Source of the DNA: an uncultured Prochlorococcus sp.
GTDB lineage: Bacteria; Cyanobacteriota; Cyanobacteriia; PCC-6307; Cyanobiaceae
Assembly (NCBI RefSeq): GCF_902626525.1
Contig: NZ_CACOFR010000003.1
Coordinates: 1-64,000 of the forward strand
Length of the DNA stretch: 64,000 bases
Reading direction: 5' to 3'
In this document: positions 24,126 through 33,072 of the stretch, piece after piece
Position numbering within the stretch: the stretch's first letter is position 1
Layout: each line of letters opens with the position of its first letter
The notes under the pieces: generated by a model
What the model saw: only the letters and a program-made list of their open reading frames with translations
What the model was told of the DNA's origin: nothing
The model's database searches: none
Translations under genes and position numbers: made by a program

Positions 24126-24875
24126 TTATTTTTCAATTGCGTATTGCCATTCTTTATTTTGCGATAGACTCATCTCTCTAAGTAACTGCAGTTTCCTACT
24201 ATTTATTTTAATAACTATCCCATCAGTTGGATATTTCGCAAATATTTTTCTTTCTAACCAATTTTTTTTATATATTTCGATTTCGCTTGTAAGATTTGTG
24301 AAGTAACTGTGAGGGGTGCAGAAGCCACATTTTTTAAGATAGTTAAGGGTTTCATATTGGTTAAGTCTTCCATTAAGTATTTGGAAACAGCAAAAGCTGA
24401 GACCTTCTCCAATCCCTTGCTTATCATTGAGGTATTTTCCTGCAATTTTTTTGGAAATTCCGGCAATATGGTTTGCCGCGTAAAGTTCACCTCTAATTTG
24501 AAAATCTCGTTTGATAGGAATACAATCGGGGACATTTTTAATTTGTTTAATCTTGCTTGAGACATCAAATCCTCTTTTTGTAATAGCCTTATTAAACTTG
24601 CCATTAATATATCTAATTGCAATAGCGCAACCGTCAATTTTTGGTTGAATACTTAATCTTGTTTTTGTTAATAAACTTCCCAAAAAATCTTTGTAATTTT
24701 TTTTTGCTAATTTCGGTAAGATTATTTTATTTCTTTGATTAAAATAGTCATATTTTGTATCAGCAGGTATAAATAGCTTTTCAAGTTGTTTAAAGGCTTT
24801 ATCCGATATAACTCTTTCACCGATTCTATATTGCTCATCAAGATACTTAACATTCTTTTCTAATAAATTATTCAT
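24126..24875 (-). CDS. Stand-alone NAD+-dependent DNA ligase-like adenylation domain
   Basis: 249 residues. QPKIDGCAIAIRY supplies the adenylated lysine K79 in a KxDG motif. It is followed by NKAITKRGFDVSSKIKQIKN, QIRGELY (arginine and glutamate of the RGE motif) and YPTDGIVIKIN (DGVVIK motif). The N-terminus, with YRIGERVISDKAFKQLEKLF, resembles the NAD-binding Ia helices of LigA. The usual OB-fold, zinc, helix-hairpin-helix and BRCT domains are absent, whereas full-length LigA has about 670-700 residues. It could bind AMP without completing ligation, or act on RNA or ends with partners. No sign of frameshift in the flanks. Confidence 0.72.
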   Translation of the reverse strand: MNNLLEKNVKYLDEQYRIGERVISDKAFKQLEKLFIPADTKYDYFNQRNKIILPKLAKKNYKDFLGSLLTKTRLSIQPKIDGCAIAIRYINGKFNKAITKRGFDVSSKIKQIKNVPDCIPIKRDFQIRGELYAANHIAGISKKIAGKYLNDKQGIGEGLSFCCFQILNGRLNQYETLNYLKKCGFCTPHSYFTNLTSEIEIYKKNWLERKIFAKYPTDGIVIKINSRKLQLLREMSLSQNKEWQYAIEK

Positions 24876-25155
24876 AATATTTTAGAAAATATTTAAAAAT
24901 CTTCTAGAAAATTTTTTCTTATTTAAAAATCTTAAGAAAAAAATTAAAACTAGATCTTAAAAGTAATTGACAACTAAATATCCTCCTACGCAGAGAGTAA
25001 ATTAAGTGTATAAAATGTACATAATAGGAGTCTTAAATTAAATACTTCAATCAAACATATTTACTTAAAAATGAAAAAGTAAAATTTTTAAATTTAATTT
25101 TAAAATAGTTTTCGAAGTTAATATTAATCCTAAAAACTTTAAAATTTATCAGAAA

Positions 25156-26310
25156 ATGTCATTTTTATTAAAAGCTAAAAATATTTGGGAAGAATTTGCC
25201 AAATATAAAATCAATGATTATGCAAAATTAAGAAATTTTGATTTTGGGCCAAATACAGAAAGTTCAGTTTCAAAATTATCACCCTTTGTCACACATAGAA
25301 TAATTTCAGAATATGAACTAGTTCATGATATTAAAAGTAAATACAAAATTAAAAATCCAACTAAATTTGTTGAAGAAATTTTTTGGAGAGTTTACTGGAA
25401 AGGGTGGATGGAAAATAGACCGAAAGTATGGCAAAATTTTATTTCAGAAAAAAATCTTAAATATGATCATGAGCTTTATGAACGTGCAATTAATGGAAAT
25501 ACAGAATTAGATTTTTTTAACTCTTGGGTACTTGAATTAAAAAAACATAACTATTTGCATAATCACACAAGAATGTGGTTTGCGAGTACTTGGATTTTTA
25601 ATTTAGGCCTCCCATGGCAATTAGGAGCAAAGTTTTTCTTTAAGTATCTGTTTGACGGTGATGCCGCCTCAAATCTCCTCAGTTGGAGATGGGTCGGCGG
25701 ATTGCAGACAAAAGGAAAGCAATATCTTTTTTCATCTTCAAACCTTAGGAAATTTTCTAATAATAGATTCACTGTAGAAAAAATAATTAACAAACAAATT
25801 TTTCTTGAGGAATCAGATCAAATTCCACTAGAAGATGAGATTTATAAAAATAATATGTATCCTAAATCAGATAATCTTATTATGTTTGAAAATGATCTAC
25901 ACCTTGCAACCCTTAAAAATTTACTTCCAAGCTACAAAAAAGTTTTTATCCTACTATTAAAAAATGAACAAAGACAAATTAAATTGTCTGAAGCTGTTTT
26001 AAAATTTAAACAAGATCTAGTCTCTGAATTTGTAGAGCAATTTGATAATGTTGAACAGATTGATCCTCATTCACTGGAAATTTCACTTAAAAATATTAAT
26101 GAAATAGATATTATCTATCCTGGGGTTGGAGAAAATTATGACTTTATAACTGATTTTAAAAAATTACACAATAAAAATATTTTTAATCTTGTGAGAGATG
26201 AAGATTTATTTGCGTGGAAATTCGCCAAAAAAGGGTTTTTTAAGTTTAAAGAAAATATCCCGAAAATAAATCAGAGAATATTAGAAAATTATGCAAAAAA
26301 TAATTTTTAA
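25156..26310 (+). CDS. Photolyase/cryptochrome-like FAD protein, FAD domain first
   Basis: Residues about 28-210 match the FAD-binding domain of cryptochromes and photolyases: EEIFWRVYWKGWMENRP, HNYLHNHTRMWFAS, FDGDAASNLLSWRWVGG. Residues about 240-370 look like an alpha/beta domain with LIMFENDLHLATLKNLLP and a terminal GFFKFKENIPKI, both recalling the antenna domain that in ordinary photolyases comes first. The domain order therefore appears reversed. It may be a flavin photoreceptor or DNA repair enzyme. No antenna domain precedes the FAD domain at the N-terminus. Confidence 0.75.
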   Translation: MSFLLKAKNIWEEFAKYKINDYAKLRNFDFGPNTESSVSKLSPFVTHRIISEYELVHDIKSKYKIKNPTKFVEEIFWRVYWKGWMENRPKVWQNFISEKNLKYDHELYERAINGNTELDFFNSWVLELKKHNYLHNHTRMWFASTWIFNLGLPWQLGAKFFFKYLFDGDAASNLLSWRWVGGLQTKGKQYLFSSSNLRKFSNNRFTVEKIINKQIFLEESDQIPLEDEIYKNNMYPKSDNLIMFENDLHLATLKNLLPSYKKVFILLLKNEQRQIKLSEAVLKFKQDLVSEFVEQFDNVEQIDPHSLEISLKNINEIDIIYPGVGENYDFITDFKKLHNKNIFNLVRDEDLFAWKFAKKGFFKFKENIPKINQRILENYAKNNF

Positions 26311-26325
26311 CTTAGGTGAACTCAT

Positions 26326-26412
26326 AACCAGAAAAGAACCCCTGAGCTGGCTAAGTATAAATACTTAATTAGCTATGACTTTTGCTGTTTAATCCACGAT
26401 GGGGACTGTGAC
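26326..26412 (+). ncRNA. Candidate structured RNA between photolyase-like gene and doxX
   Basis: In the 135-base gap, AGCTGGCTAAGTA (26345-26357) and TACTTAATTAGCT (26362-26374) form a hairpin of mostly paired bases closed by TAAA. CCCC at 26339-26342 could pair with GGGG at 26401-26404 to enclose it. The segment is less AT-rich than nearby spacers. It could be a small RNA or a leader of the DoxX gene; no family is recognised. Confidence 0.3.
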
Positions 26413-26445
26413 TAGTTATTTTTACTTAAGGATAAATTTTTTATA

Positions 26446-26997
26446 GTGCTTTCAACAATTCTTACCAAGTCGTTTAGCAAAGATACTGCTTTATTAATTC
26501 TTAGAGTCATAACAGGAACTGTCCTCATTCACCACGGTTATGAAAAATTAGCAAATATAGAAAATTTTGCAGATGCTTTTGTCAGACCTTTACATCTTCC
26601 ATTTCCAATATTTTTATCATACATAGCAGCATTTTCAGAGATAGGAGGTAGTTGGTTACTTATTATCGGTTTAGCTACAAGATTTGGAGCTTTGGCTATT
26701 GTAGGAACAATTTCTGTCGCTATATACCACGCACTTGTTACTGCAGGTTTTAATATTTTTTTACTAGAGCTTTTACTCCTATATTTTGCTTCGGCCACTT
26801 CAATTGCTTTAACAGGACCTGGTAATTTCTCTTTGGATGAAGTTATTATTAGAATCTTGAGATCTGAAGATCAAGAAGAAATTATATCTTCAACAAAATC
26901 AAAATCCTCTAAGAAAGAAGAAATTAAAGAAGAGGTAAGTAAAGGAGGATTATTTCAATTTCTTCAAGCGAACATACTCTCAGACACTTCAAGCTAA
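26446..26997 (+). CDS. DoxX family membrane protein
   Basis: 183 residues with four hydrophobic helices and the DoxX pattern LLILRVITGTVLIHHGYEKL, PLHLPFPIFLSYIAAFSEIG and WLLIIGLATRFGA, followed by a Ser/Lys/Glu-rich tail of about 40 residues. DoxX proteins are small integral membrane proteins, some associated with thiosulfate:quinone oxidoreductase or redox stress, others uncharacterised. GTG start at 26446. The 3' end overlaps the convergent 57-residue gene by 9 bases. Confidence 0.85.
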   Translation: MLSTILTKSFSKDTALLILRVITGTVLIHHGYEKLANIENFADAFVRPLHLPFPIFLSYIAAFSEIGGSWLLIIGLATRFGALAIVGTISVAIYHALVTAGFNIFLLELLLLYFASATSIALTGPGNFSLDEVIIRILRSEDQEEIISSTKSKSSKKEEIKEEVSKGGLFQFLQANILSDTSS

Positions 26998-27162
26998 TTC
27001 TTTAGGATAAAGGTTATTAATTAGTTCTAACCTTTTGCGATAGCTATTCCTTTTCTCAAGTTTTATCTTAATTGTTGCTTCAGAAAGGCTTATGAAAAAT
27101 CCTAAAGCCGTCACCCAAGATAAAAATATAAATGGGTTTTCTGGAATTTCTGAGAAACTCAT
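26989..27162 (-). CDS. Small membrane protein (57 aa)
   Basis: ATG at 27162 to TGA at 26989-26991. MSFSEIPENPFIFLSWVTAL continues as one helix (FLSWVTALGFFISLSEA), then a basic helical tail (TIKIKLEKRNSYRKRLELIN). It overlaps the DoxX 3' end tail to tail by 9 bases. Layout typical of small membrane subunits. Family unknown, but the clear helix and charged tail favour a real gene. Confidence 0.55.
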   Translation of the reverse strand: MSFSEIPENPFIFLSWVTALGFFISLSEATIKIKLEKRNSYRKRLELINNLYPKELA

Positions 27163-27235
27163 ATGAATAATATTCTTTTTTTAAACTGACCGATTACTAT
27201 ATTTTTTTCAACCTAAATATACAATTTAGAAATAT

Positions 27236-27787
27236 TTAAGGATTGATTTCAATTTTTTCCCATTTCTTAATCTTTTCCCATAGATATCTTTTATGAATAG
27301 GTTGTTCTAATTTAAGAAGATCTACTGAATCAATTTCAAAATTTAGTACTATAAAATTTTCTGATTTGGGTGTATTGGATAATACTTCATAAGTAGATTG
27401 CACTTTTGGGTTTATTTTCTCTCCTGGAGATCCCCAAAACCAAGAAGATTTTGATTTTTCTGATAATTTATCCCAATAATTTTTGTTATCACTTAATTCA
27501 CTTATTTTCCCTTTGAATCTAAATTGTGATTTGGTTTTCAAAAAAAACCATAATATTTCTGCATTAGGGTTATATTTTATATGCTCAATTTTCTCACTTC
27601 TTCTATCTGTAAAAATAATCATTGAACTATCTTTATGCCATCCCCTGAAAACAACTGTTCTTAATCTCGGCTCATTTTTTTCGCTAACTGTTGCAAGCTG
27701 AATCCATTTTGTAGAAGGTAATTTACCCTCTTTTTTTTGAGAAGATTTTAAATTTTGTCTCCAACTTGGTAAGTTGTTTTCAAGCAT
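27236..27787 (-). CDS. PPOX-type FMN-binding flavoprotein (pyridoxamine-phosphate-oxidase-like)
   Basis: 183 residues. The opening LENNLPSWRQNL, then WIQLATVSEKNEPRLRTVVFRGW and IIFTDRRSEKIEHIKYNP, matches the split-barrel FMN-binding family (Alr4036/Npun_F5749 group) rather than true PdxH. Such cyanobacterial flavoproteins are of uncertain substrate; the group binds FMN and related cofactors. Length is normal. Its start overlaps the stop of the upstream DUF1295-like gene by 8 bases, so the two share an mRNA. Confidence 0.82.
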   Translation of the reverse strand: MLENNLPSWRQNLKSSQKKEGKLPSTKWIQLATVSEKNEPRLRTVVFRGWHKDSSMIIFTDRRSEKIEHIKYNPNAEILWFFLKTKSQFRFKGKISELSDNKNYWDKLSEKSKSSWFWGSPGEKINPKVQSTYEVLSNTPKSENFIVLNFEIDSVDLLKLEQPIHKRYLWEKIKKWEKIEINP

Positions 27788-28397
27788 TTAATTTAGGAAG
27801 AATAAGACCAGTTTTTTTCTTATATTCTTCGAATGAATTATATTTTGTAAGCGATTTATCTTTTTTTATCATTCTTGGTAGAAAAACTATAAAGAAAAAT
27901 ATTGCAAGGATTACTAATGGAATGAGACTCATTGAGAGGATAGCAAATGATAGATAAATTAAGATTTCCCCTAGATAATTTGTGTTTCTTATATTTTTGA
28001 AAAATCCTTCTTTAATTAAATCTTTTTTTAATTTAAGAGAAAAATATTTTTGGGCATCACTAGCAAAGTGTAAAAACACACCAACTATATTTATAGATAT
28101 AGATGCAGCTATTACCACATTTGGAACAGATTTTTGAGATGAAATAAGAATGAAGGGAGCTATCCAGTAACTTCCAAGGAAAATAAAACCAGTAACTGAA
28201 GTTAAAAAATTGATTTTTTCTTTAAAGTAAGGATCCGGAAATATCTTTTCTTTAAGTAGCCAAAGTAAACCATAAGTACCATGCAGAGCTAAATAAACGT
28301 AGGGCGCGATTGTAAAATTATCAAAAAATACCATAAGTCCTAAAACTACGAACGCAGTGAGACCTTTATGAAGATTAATTATTTGATTAAGTTTCAT
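27780..28397 (-). CDS. Integral membrane methyltransferase-like protein (DUF1295/ICMT-like)
   Basis: 205 residues with about five helices. The C-terminal block NTNYLGEILIYLSFAILS, ending in FEEYKKKTGLILPKL, follows the pattern of the isoprenylcysteine-methyltransferase/steroid-reductase (DUF1295-like) superfamily (RxPxYxGE variants). Members methylate or reduce lipidic substrates using a cytosolic cofactor at the membrane. Role here unknown. It overlaps the PPOX gene by 8 bases. Confidence 0.7.
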   Translation of the reverse strand: MKLNQIINLHKGLTAFVVLGLMVFFDNFTIAPYVYLALHGTYGLLWLLKEKIFPDPYFKEKINFLTSVTGFIFLGSYWIAPFILISSQKSVPNVVIAASISINIVGVFLHFASDAQKYFSLKLKKDLIKEGFFKNIRNTNYLGEILIYLSFAILSMSLIPLVILAIFFFIVFLPRMIKKDKSLTKYNSFEEYKKKTGLILPKLNA

Positions 28398-28464
28398 CTT
28401 TTTGAATAATCTAAAAAATGAAATTATTTTCTGTGGATATAACCTAGGTCGTCAAAAATTTTGA

Positions 28465-28536
28465 TGGGCGATACTGGATTCGAACCAGTGGCCACTACCG
28501 TGTCGAGGTAGTGCTCTACCACTGAGCTAATCGCCC
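28465..28536 (-). tRNA. tRNA-Val(GAC)
   Basis: Read on the minus strand, GGGCGAT and ATCGCCC form a perfect 7-base acceptor stem with discriminator A. The D-arm has AGCTCAGTGGTAGAGC. The anticodon stem ACTACC/GGTAGT flanks the loop TCGACAC, giving anticodon GAC, and the T-arm has GGTTCGAATCC. No CCA is encoded. It stands alone between the DUF1295-like and PSII S4 genes. Confidence 0.96.
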
Positions 28537-28585
28537 AAATTGAGGATTTTTTAATACCCCTTATAAGAAAATAGCAGGTTAAGTT

Positions 28586-29377
28586 TCATTTTCTAAGTAA
28601 TTTAACTTTCCATCTTTCTCTTTTGGTGATTTCTAAATCTAGAATTTCGATAAATCCTTTATTTTCAAGTTGTAGTTTGTCGCCAATTTTTAAATTAATA
28701 GTTGGCTTATTAACTTTGTTCCCATTTAATCTGAGCATTCCATTTTCTATCCTTTCAATAATTTTGGTTCGGGATATCCGAAAGCCTGCTGAAGCTATAG
28801 CGTCTAATCTTGTTGAAGCTTCTACAGTGTTAACAAGTTTTTTTAATCTTCCAGTAGGTATTTGTAATTCATCTATACCTACTACATTAATTTTTACTTT
28901 TACGTCTCTCAAATAAAAAATCTTTTCACTTAGATGCTCAATATCTAAATTATCAATTATTCCTTGTGCTCCTCTATCGCCAATATTCCATACATCTCCA
29001 ATTTTTTTTTCATTTACCCCATTTTCAATTAAGAGGGATCTAAAGTCATCTTGCGTAGCATTATCAAATAAAAAATTGCCGTTAATTTGTATTCCTTTTG
29101 CTGGAAAATTTCTTTTTAGTGTATCCTCTTCAGGAATATTATCTTCTCTAAAGCAAGCTATTCTTGATCTTTGAGAAGAGGGAAATCCTCCATAAACAAA
29201 AAATTTGAAATCATTTATATTTTCAAAATCTTTTAAAATCTCCTCGCAAACATAGGTCGAATTAAATCCAGTCCAATAAGTTTTCCAGTGTTTGTAAACT
29301 AAGTTGGCAATATTTATTAATTCCTTTGTTTCTTTTTTATAGTTTGAATTTCTTAAGATTTCTTTTAAGTCAATCAT
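28586..29377 (-). CDS. Photosystem II S4-domain RNA-binding protein
   Basis: 263 residues. The N-terminal two thirds are the YlmH-like domain (FFVYGGFPSSQRSRIACFRE, and FPAKGIQINGNF); the C-terminal S4 domain near residues 180-245 has STRLDAIASAGFRISRTKI and NGNKVNKP. This is the cyanobacterial/plastid PSII S4 family, thought to bind RNA and support photosystem II. Its ATG directly follows the stop of the upstream gene. Confidence 0.9.
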   Translation of the reverse strand: MIDLKEILRNSNYKKETKELINIANLVYKHWKTYWTGFNSTYVCEEILKDFENINDFKFFVYGGFPSSQRSRIACFREDNIPEEDTLKRNFPAKGIQINGNFLFDNATQDDFRSLLIENGVNEKKIGDVWNIGDRGAQGIIDNLDIEHLSEKIFYLRDVKVKINVVGIDELQIPTGRLKKLVNTVEASTRLDAIASAGFRISRTKIIERIENGMLRLNGNKVNKPTINLKIGDKLQLENKGFIEILDLEITKRERWKVKLLRK

Positions 29378-29944
29378 TTAACCTTCTAAAAAAATTATAT
29401 CTTTTGCTTCTGTTTGTTTTATTAAAGCCCAAGGTAATTCAGTCCCAATTTGATTTTCAAGCAGAATAAGCCATTTACCCTCTTTATTAAATTTAATAAT
29501 TGATCTCAACTCTTTATTTCTATTAATGTTGATACTTGCAGAAGAAACTATGCTTCCTAAATATCCTGAACTCATTCCTAAAAGACCTCCAATTAAGGAT
29601 TCCCCGATGTTATTTAAACCAAGAAAGCTGAAAGTAGATAAATTTGTCATGTTAGAAAAAGCTATGCCAGCGATAAAACCAAATGGCATTAGCCATTTAC
29701 TCATATCTTTTTGTCTGATCTTTCTATCAAGTTTAGGATTTAAGATTCTTATATCTTCAAATTTTTGAAACTTAAATGATATATTTGATTTCGAATTTAG
29801 CAAATCGGTGTAATCTGAAGATATTTTTTCACTTAATGGTGGGATCAAAATAGCTTCAGAAAGCATTACTGATTTTTCTTTAAAAACATTAAATAGCTTT
29901 ATACATTCATCAATGTTTTCAAATATCACAATACTTTTAGTCAA
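29378..29944 (-). CDS. Conserved hypothetical membrane-associated protein
   Basis: 188 residues. A soluble N-terminal part (MTKSIVIFENIDECIKLF) is followed by two glycine-rich hydrophobic segments (WLMPFGFIAGIAFSNMTNL and LIGGLLGMSSGYLGSIVSSA) and a C-terminal domain. The glycine-zipper-like helices suggest membrane insertion. TTG start at 29944; stop abuts the PSII S4 start, so they are probably one operon and the protein may be linked to photosystem maintenance. Named family not recalled. Confidence 0.7.
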   Translation of the reverse strand: MTKSIVIFENIDECIKLFNVFKEKSVMLSEAILIPPLSEKISSDYTDLLNSKSNISFKFQKFEDIRILNPKLDRKIRQKDMSKWLMPFGFIAGIAFSNMTNLSTFSFLGLNNIGESLIGGLLGMSSGYLGSIVSSASININRNKELRSIIKFNKEGKWLILLENQIGTELPWALIKQTEAKDIIFLEG

Positions 29945-30043
29945 ATTTCATTCCTCAAATGTTTGTGTGTTATTCAAATTAATAAAATAAGATACATACA
30001 CTATAGATTAAGTTAAAGTAAAAGATTAAAGAACCTATCTTAA

Positions 30044-31630
30044 ATGACAAAAGTTCTAATTACAGATCCAATTGATCAAACAGGAATAGATATTCTCTCA
30101 CAAGTTGCTCAGGTTGATCAGAAAATAGGAATTTCAACCTCTGAGTTAGTATCAATCATCGACGAATATGATGCCTTAATGATAAGGTCAGGTACTCAAG
30201 TGACAGAAGAAATTATTAACTCTTCAAATAAACTTAGAATTATTGGAAGAGCAGGAGTAGGAGTTGATAATGTAGATGTCAAAGCTGCTACGCAAAAAGG
30301 AGTTCTTGTTGTTAATTCACCAGGAGGAAATACTATAGCTGCTGCTGAACATACAATAGCTATGATGTTGTCCTTATCTAGGCATATTCCAATTGCTAAT
30401 AACAGTACTTTGTTAGGTAAATGGGAAAGAAAAAAATTTGTTGGGAATGAACTTTTTAAGAAAAAATTAGGAGTTGTAGGTCTAGGAAAAATTGGCGCTC
30501 ATGTAGCGAAAGTTGCTAATGCATTAGGAATGGAGGTTTACGGATATGATCCTTTTGTTTCAAATGAAAGAGCTCAACAAATACAAGTTAAACTTTCTGA
30601 ACTAGATGTCTTATTCCAACAATCCGATTATGTGACTTTGCATTTGCCTCGCACGCCAGAGACAGAGAATTTAGTAAATATTAAGGTGCTTCAAAGTATG
30701 AAAAGTAGCGCAAAATTAATTAATTGTGCTCGAGGAGGTTTAATTGACGAAGAAGCATTAGCAGATGCTTTAAATAAATCCTTGATTGGAGGAGCAGCAA
30801 TAGATGTTTTTTGTAAAGAACCCTTGGAGTCTAATTCACCACTTCTAAAAGTTAAAAAAAATCTTATTCTTACCCCTCATTTAGGAGCATCTACAAAAGA
30901 AGCTCAAGAAAATGTAGCTGTTGACGTTGCTGAACAAATAAGAGATGTTTTGCTTGGTTTGTCTGCTAGAACTGCTGTTAATATTCCTGGTTTAAGCCCT
31001 GACATTATGGATAGCCTTAAGCCTCATTTACAGTTGGCAGAGACAATGGGTCTACTTATGAGTCAGCTTTCAGGGGGACAGATTCAGAAATTAGAGGTAA
31101 AGCTTCAAGGTGAATTTGTTCAACTTCCTTCTCAGCCATTAATTATAGCTAGTCTAAAGGGTCTTCTAAGTAAAGCTTTGGGGGACAGGATTAACTATGT
31201 GAATGCTTCTCTAGAGGCAGATTCAAGGGGGATTTCGGTCGTCGAGAATAAAGATGAGGCAAGGCCTGAATTTGCTAGTGGATCGCTTCAATTAACAACC
31301 TATGGAGATAATGGTGACCATAGCGTAGCAGGCAGTATTTTTGCTGATGGAGAATTGAGAATTATTAGTATCGATCAATATCCAGTTAACGTATCGCCAA
31401 GCAGATATATGTTAGTTACGAGGCACAGAGATATGCCCGGTATTATTGGGAAACTGGGTTCTTTATTAGGGAGTAATAATGTTAATATTGCCTCCATGCA
31501 AGTTGGACGAAAAATTGTTAGGGGGGAAGCTGTTATGGTTTTAAGTATTGATGATCCAATACCTAACAAGTTGCTTGACGCCATTATTGAAGTAGAGGGA
31601 ATTACTAGCGCTAATCCGGTTACTTTATGA
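30044..31630 (+). CDS. serA: D-3-phosphoglycerate dehydrogenase
   Basis: 528 residues, the long form. The N-terminal catalytic domain begins VLITDPIDQTGIDILS; NAD-binding motif LGVVGLGKIGAHVA; active-site region CARGGLIDEEAL and the catalytic histidine in LTPHLGASTKEAQ. It ends with an intervening domain and a C-terminal ACT domain (RHRDMPGIIGKLGSLLGSN). It makes 3-phosphohydroxypyruvate, the first step of serine synthesis. prmA follows after 19 bases. Confidence 0.97.
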   Translation: MTKVLITDPIDQTGIDILSQVAQVDQKIGISTSELVSIIDEYDALMIRSGTQVTEEIINSSNKLRIIGRAGVGVDNVDVKAATQKGVLVVNSPGGNTIAAAEHTIAMMLSLSRHIPIANNSTLLGKWERKKFVGNELFKKKLGVVGLGKIGAHVAKVANALGMEVYGYDPFVSNERAQQIQVKLSELDVLFQQSDYVTLHLPRTPETENLVNIKVLQSMKSSAKLINCARGGLIDEEALADALNKSLIGGAAIDVFCKEPLESNSPLLKVKKNLILTPHLGASTKEAQENVAVDVAEQIRDVLLGLSARTAVNIPGLSPDIMDSLKPHLQLAETMGLLMSQLSGGQIQKLEVKLQGEFVQLPSQPLIIASLKGLLSKALGDRINYVNASLEADSRGISVVENKDEARPEFASGSLQLTTYGDNGDHSVAGSIFADGELRIISIDQYPVNVSPSRYMLVTRHRDMPGIIGKLGSLLGSNNVNIASMQVGRKIVRGEAVMVLSIDDPIPNKLLDAIIEVEGITSANPVTL

Positions 31631-31649
31631 ATAATTCTTATTTAAATGT

Positions 31650-32561
31650 ATGGCAACTAAAGATTGGTATAAACTAACCTTTCAAATAGAAAGCGATTCT
31701 GAAGAAATTGTTATTTGGAAATTAAATGAGTTAGGGATTTTTAGTTTCTCTTTTGAATATTTGATAAAAACTGAAAAAAAAAAAGAAGTAAATATATGGC
31801 TCCCAATTGATGAATGGGATGAGAGTTCTAGGCTTGATTTTGAAAAAATGATTAGCAAACTTCTTAATTTTAATGATACTAAGAGAGAACTATTTGACTG
31901 GATAATTATTAAAGAGGAGGATTGGTTAACAAGCTGGAAAAAATATTGGGCTCCTCAATTAGTAGGGAATAATTTTTTAATATTGCCTTGTTGGATAAAT
32001 CTGAATGAAAAATTTGCGAAAAAAAAGATTATCAAGATTGACCCTGGAGCAGCCTTTGGTACTGGGAGTCATCCCTCGACGTTCCTATGTTTAGAAAAAA
32101 TCGATAATATTTCACTTTCTAATAAAAAAATATTAGATATTGGCAGTGGAAGCGGGATTTTAAGCATTGCAGCAAGATTAAAAGGTGCTAAAGAGGTTTG
32201 TGCAGTTGATAATGATTATTTAGCTATTAATTCTACTAACTCTAATTATCAACTAAATTTCGGTAACTTAAATAAATTAAACACATATTTGGGATCTTTT
32301 AATGAGGTGATTTTACAATATCAACTCAAAAAATTTGATTTTGTTTTATGTAATATCCTTGCTGAAGTAATAAAAGAAATGATTCCAAATATTTATAAAT
32401 GTTTAAAACAAAATGGGGAAGTAATTTTTAGTGGAATTCTTAATTCACAAAAAGATGAAATTATAAAAATATTAATTCAAAATAACTTGAAATTATTAGA
32501 TGTATCATCTAGAAAAGATTGGGTGTGTATTTCTGCGCAAAAGGCTAAGAATTCAACCTAA
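31650..32561 (+). CDS. prmA: Ribosomal protein L11 methyltransferase
   Basis: 303 residues. The PrmA hallmark [20 protein letters not shown] and the SAM motif [15 protein letters not shown] are present, followed by [10 protein letters not shown] with the NxLA-type active site. The N-terminal substrate-recognition domain precedes a flexible linker. PrmA trimethylates ribosomal protein L11. ATG at 31650, 19 bases behind serA, suggests co-transcription. Confidence 0.96.
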   Translation: MATKDWYKLTFQIESDSEEIVIWKLNELGIFSFSFEYLIKTEKKKEVNIWLPIDEWDESSRLDFEKMISKLLNFNDTKRELFDWIIIKEEDWLTSWKKYWAPQLVGNNFLILPCWINLNEKFAKKKIIKIDPGAAFGTGSHPSTFLCLEKIDNISLSNKKILDIGSGSGILSIAARLKGAKEVCAVDNDYLAINSTNSNYQLNFGNLNKLNTYLGSFNEVILQYQLKKFDFVLCNILAEVIKEMIPNIYKCLKQNGEVIFSGILNSQKDEIIKILIQNNLKLLDVSSRKDWVCISAQKAKNST

Positions 32562-32692
32562 ATATAAGTTTTTCTTATTGATACTCCTTAATACATTTTA
32601 TTGTGTCATTTTTTACTTCAAAATCTCACATATCGATCTAATCGGTGTTAAAAATGTAATTGATAGGTACTTTTTATCAACAATTTTTTAAA

Positions 32693-32992
32693 ATGGCTTC
32701 TTACAAAGTTACACTCATCAGCGAAGGTGAAGGTCTAAATTCAACTATTGAAGTGCCCGATGACCAATACATTCTAGACGCAGCTGAGGAGCAGGGTATC
32801 GACCTTCCTTACTCATGTAGAGCTGGAGCTTGTTCTACATGTGCTGGGAAAGTTACATCAGGTAGTGTTGATCAATCAGACCAAAGTTTTTTAGATGATG
32901 ATCAATTAGAAGCCGGTTTTGTGCTTACCTGTGTAGCATATCCAACTTCCGATTTGACAATTACAACTCACGCTGAGGAGGATTTGTATTAA
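32693..32992 (+). CDS. petF: Plant-type [2Fe-2S] ferredoxin
   Basis: 99 residues with the cluster ligands in [14 protein letters not shown] and VLTCVAYP and an acidic surface. It carries electrons from photosystem I to ferredoxin-NADP reductase and other reductive pathways, including desaturases such as the one at 8382. I place the start at ATG 32693 ([14 protein letters not shown]), since earlier in-frame codons read as leader. A strong terminator follows at 33039. Confidence 0.96.
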   Translation: MASYKVTLISEGEGLNSTIEVPDDQYILDAAEEQGIDLPYSCRAGACSTCAGKVTSGSVDQSDQSFLDDDQLEAGFVLTCVAYPTSDLTITTHAEEDLY

Positions 32993-33038
32993 TTATAAAA
33001 AATTAACTTATTTGAGTTGATAATTTTTTATTTCTCTG

Positions 33039-33066
33039 CCACCCTCTAAAAAGGTGGTTTTTTTTT
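33039..33066 (+). terminator. Terminator of petF
   Basis: CCACC (33039-33043) pairs with GGTGG (33053-33057) across nine bases and is followed by nine T residues (33058-33066). This is the clearest intrinsic terminator in the window. The next coding frame begins right after the T-run. Confidence 0.85.
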
Positions 33067-33072
33067 GTGACA

